This document shows positions 30,867 to 32,114 of a DNA stretch of 32,114 bases, piece by piece. Under the pieces are notes generated by a model that had not been told where the DNA came from, ran no database searches, and was given only the letters and a program-made list of their open reading frames with translations. The DNA lies in the NCBI GenBank assembly GCA_020025735.1, contig JAHHRP010000005.1, positions 1-32,114 of the forward strand. The letters are read 5' to 3'. Numbering within the stretch: the stretch's first letter is position 1; every line of letters starts with the position of its first letter. This stretch comes from Evtepia sp. GTDB lineage: Bacteria; Bacillota; Clostridia; Oscillospirales; Oscillospiraceae. The translations under genes were made by a program, and so were the position numbers.

Positions 30867-32114
30867 ACTTCCTCACCGTCCTTTGTTCCGATGTGCGCTT
30901 GCCACATTTTTTTGTATAGGGAGCAGTTTTTTGACAATTCTTTATGGGTTCCTACGGCTTCAATTTGCCCATTGTTTACGACCACGATTTGATCCGCATC
31001 CCGGATGGTGGAGAGACGGTGGGCGATTACGATGACCGTTTTTCCGCGGACCAAATCGGCCACAGCTTTTTGCAGGATGGCTTCGTTCTCTGGGTCGATA
31101 TAGGCGGTGGCTTCATCCAAAACGACGATGGGGGCATCTTTGAGCATGGCGCGTGCAATCGTGATGCGCTGCCGCTCCCCACCAGAAAGGTGGGTGCCGC
31201 CGCTTCCAACCTGGGTGTCATAGCCCTGCTCCAGTGTGCGGATAAAGGGATCACAACCTGCGGCCTTTGCTGCCAGTTCTACCTCGCTGTCGGAAGCGGA
31301 GGGACGGCCCATACGGATGTTTTCTCGGATGGTTTCGTCAAACAGATAGTTGTCCTGAGAGACGAAGGCGACCTCGTCATAGAGCTGATTTAAGGGGATG
31401 TTTCGTATGTCGGTGCCACCGATGGAGATGGTTCCCTCCTTTACGTCCCAAAAGCCTGCAATCAGCTTGGCGATGGTGGATTTTCCTGAGCCGGAAGGTC
31501 CTACTAGCGCTGTCATGGAATGGGCTGGAAACAAGACCGACACATCTTCCAGAACCCGTTGATCTTGATGATAGCCAAAGGAAACATGGGAAAGTTCAAT
31601 GTTTCGGTCGTTCAGTTTGACAGGGGTCTGGCTGTGGTGCTGCTCTTCGGCTGTCAGCAATTCATCCACTGCCTCCACCGTTGTTCCGATCTGTGCCAGA
31701 GTATCGACAAAATTCATGGCTGCCAGCAAGGGACCTGCAATCCCGAGGGAGAGAAGGATGGTGGTGATATAGGTATCCATTGTAAGGCTGCCACTTTGAT
31801 AAAAGATCCAACCGATGGGCAGAATGGTAATCAAGGTTGCTGGCACGATGGAATAAGACATGCTCATCCCGAATTGGCTTCGTTTCATCCAGTGGTAATA
31901 GTAAGTGGCATTGGCCTTCACGCGGTCTGTGAATTTTGCGTAGGAGTTCTTGCCTTGGTTGAAGGCTTTGATGACCTCAATTCCTCCGATGTATTCCACG
32001 ATGGTGCTGTTCATCTCTTGGGTTGTCTTAACGGCATTTGCAAAATCTTTTGTGTAAGACCCCATTACCGTCATCATAAAGAGCATCCCGACGGGAATCG
32101 ATACCAGGGACAAC
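30863..32114 (-). CDS. ABC half-transporter, first of pair B (5' end beyond the window)
   Basis: Partial: the reading frame is open to the right edge, so roughly the first third of the membrane domain and the true start are missing; 416 or so residues are present. Visible are the second half of the membrane domain (including EYIGGIEVIKAFNQGKNSY and several helices) and the whole ATPase domain: Walker A GPSGSGKST, SQDNYLFDETIRENIRMG, signature LSGGERQRITIAR, Walker B VVLDEATAYIDPEN, and His in IAHRLST. It matches the pair A gene at 26523 in these segments and couples by a 4-nt overlap to its partner downstream. Promoter and any operator of pair B lie outside the window. Confidence 0.85.
   Translation of the reverse strand, partial: LSLVSIPVGMLFMMTVMGSYTKDFANAVKTTQEMNSTIVEYIGGIEVIKAFNQGKNSYAKFTDRVKANATYYYHWMKRSQFGMSMSYSIVPATLITILPIGWIFYQSGSLTMDTYITTILLSLGIAGPLLAAMNFVDTLAQIGTTVEAVDELLTAEEQHHSQTPVKLNDRNIELSHVSFGYHQDQRVLEDVSVLFPAHSMTALVGPSGSGKSTIAKLIAGFWDVKEGTISIGGTDIRNIPLNQLYDEVAFVSQDNYLFDETIRENIRMGRPSASDSEVELAAKAAGCDPFIRTLEQGYDTQVGSGGTHLSGGERQRITIARAMLKDAPIVVLDEATAYIDPENEAILQKAVADLVRGKTVIVIAHRLSTIRDADQIVVVNNGQIEAVGTHKELSKNCSLYKKMWQAHIGTKDGEEV

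Noticed and set aside
1..32114. CRISPR array, tRNA/rRNA, insertion sequence or prophage
   Set aside because: No regularly spaced repeats, cloverleaf, transposase or phage protein was found in any frame.

Overview
The window looks like chromosome of a Gram-positive, gut-type Clostridia (Firmicutes), most likely near the Oscillospiraceae. The reasons are consensus sigma-A promoters (TTGACA, 17-bp spacer, TATAAT-like), strong AGGAGG ribosome sites, an SLH-anchored surface peptidase, a PUA-less glutamate kinase, a MocR-type PdxR next to pdxS, and many 1-4 nt translationally coupled overlaps. The taxonomy is inference. I see no tRNA, rRNA, CRISPR array, insertion sequence or phage gene. Most intergenic gaps hold a recognisable promoter, operator or hairpin.

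Layout: (1) 1-2.4 kb, the proline operon proB-proA on the minus strand, ended by a 27-bp perfect palindrome. (2) 2.4-5.7 kb, a secreted 1024-aa S15 (X-Pro dipeptidyl-peptidase type) hydrolase with C-terminal SLH repeats. (3) 5.7-7.1 kb, a MATE exporter. (4) 7.2-9.6 kb, divergent pdxR and pdxS (vitamin B6) with no pdxT beside them. (5) 9.6-12.0 kb, a tightly coupled operon WYL regulator - TfoX_N protein - GyrI-like protein - SRPBCC protein. (6) 12.1-16.7 kb, sbcD-sbcC, the DNA double-strand-end nuclease. (7) 16.7-17.6 kb, a YcxB-like membrane protein and a small hypothetical protein. (8) 17.7-18.1 kb, an atypical peptide deformylase-like protein. (9) 18.2-19.6 kb, a cation:proton antiporter whose leader I read as a fluoride riboswitch with a mutually exclusive intrinsic terminator. 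(10) 19.6-24.75 kb, a NikBCDE plus substrate-binding-protein ABC import operon. (11) 24.8-32.1 kb, two paralogous heterodimeric ABC half-transporter pairs flanking a TetR regulator gene; the last half-transporter runs off the right edge.

Two regulatory systems stand out. First, the antiporter leader carries the conserved fluoride-aptamer elements, including a compensatory GAAGU/ACUUC helix. Its 3' strands can instead form an 18-position terminator stem, as expected of an ON switch. Second, three copies of a 16-bp palindrome (GTTAG-N6-CTAAC, right half always GCTAAC) sit at the start of the Nik-type operon (two copies) and in front of the ABC pair next to tetR (one copy). This ties an importer and an ABC pair into one probable TetR regulon. 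The substrate is not shown by the sequence; a metal chelate or metallophore is a reasonable hypothesis because the binding protein is NikA-like and the ABC pairs resemble IrtAB/YbtPQ-type half-transporters.
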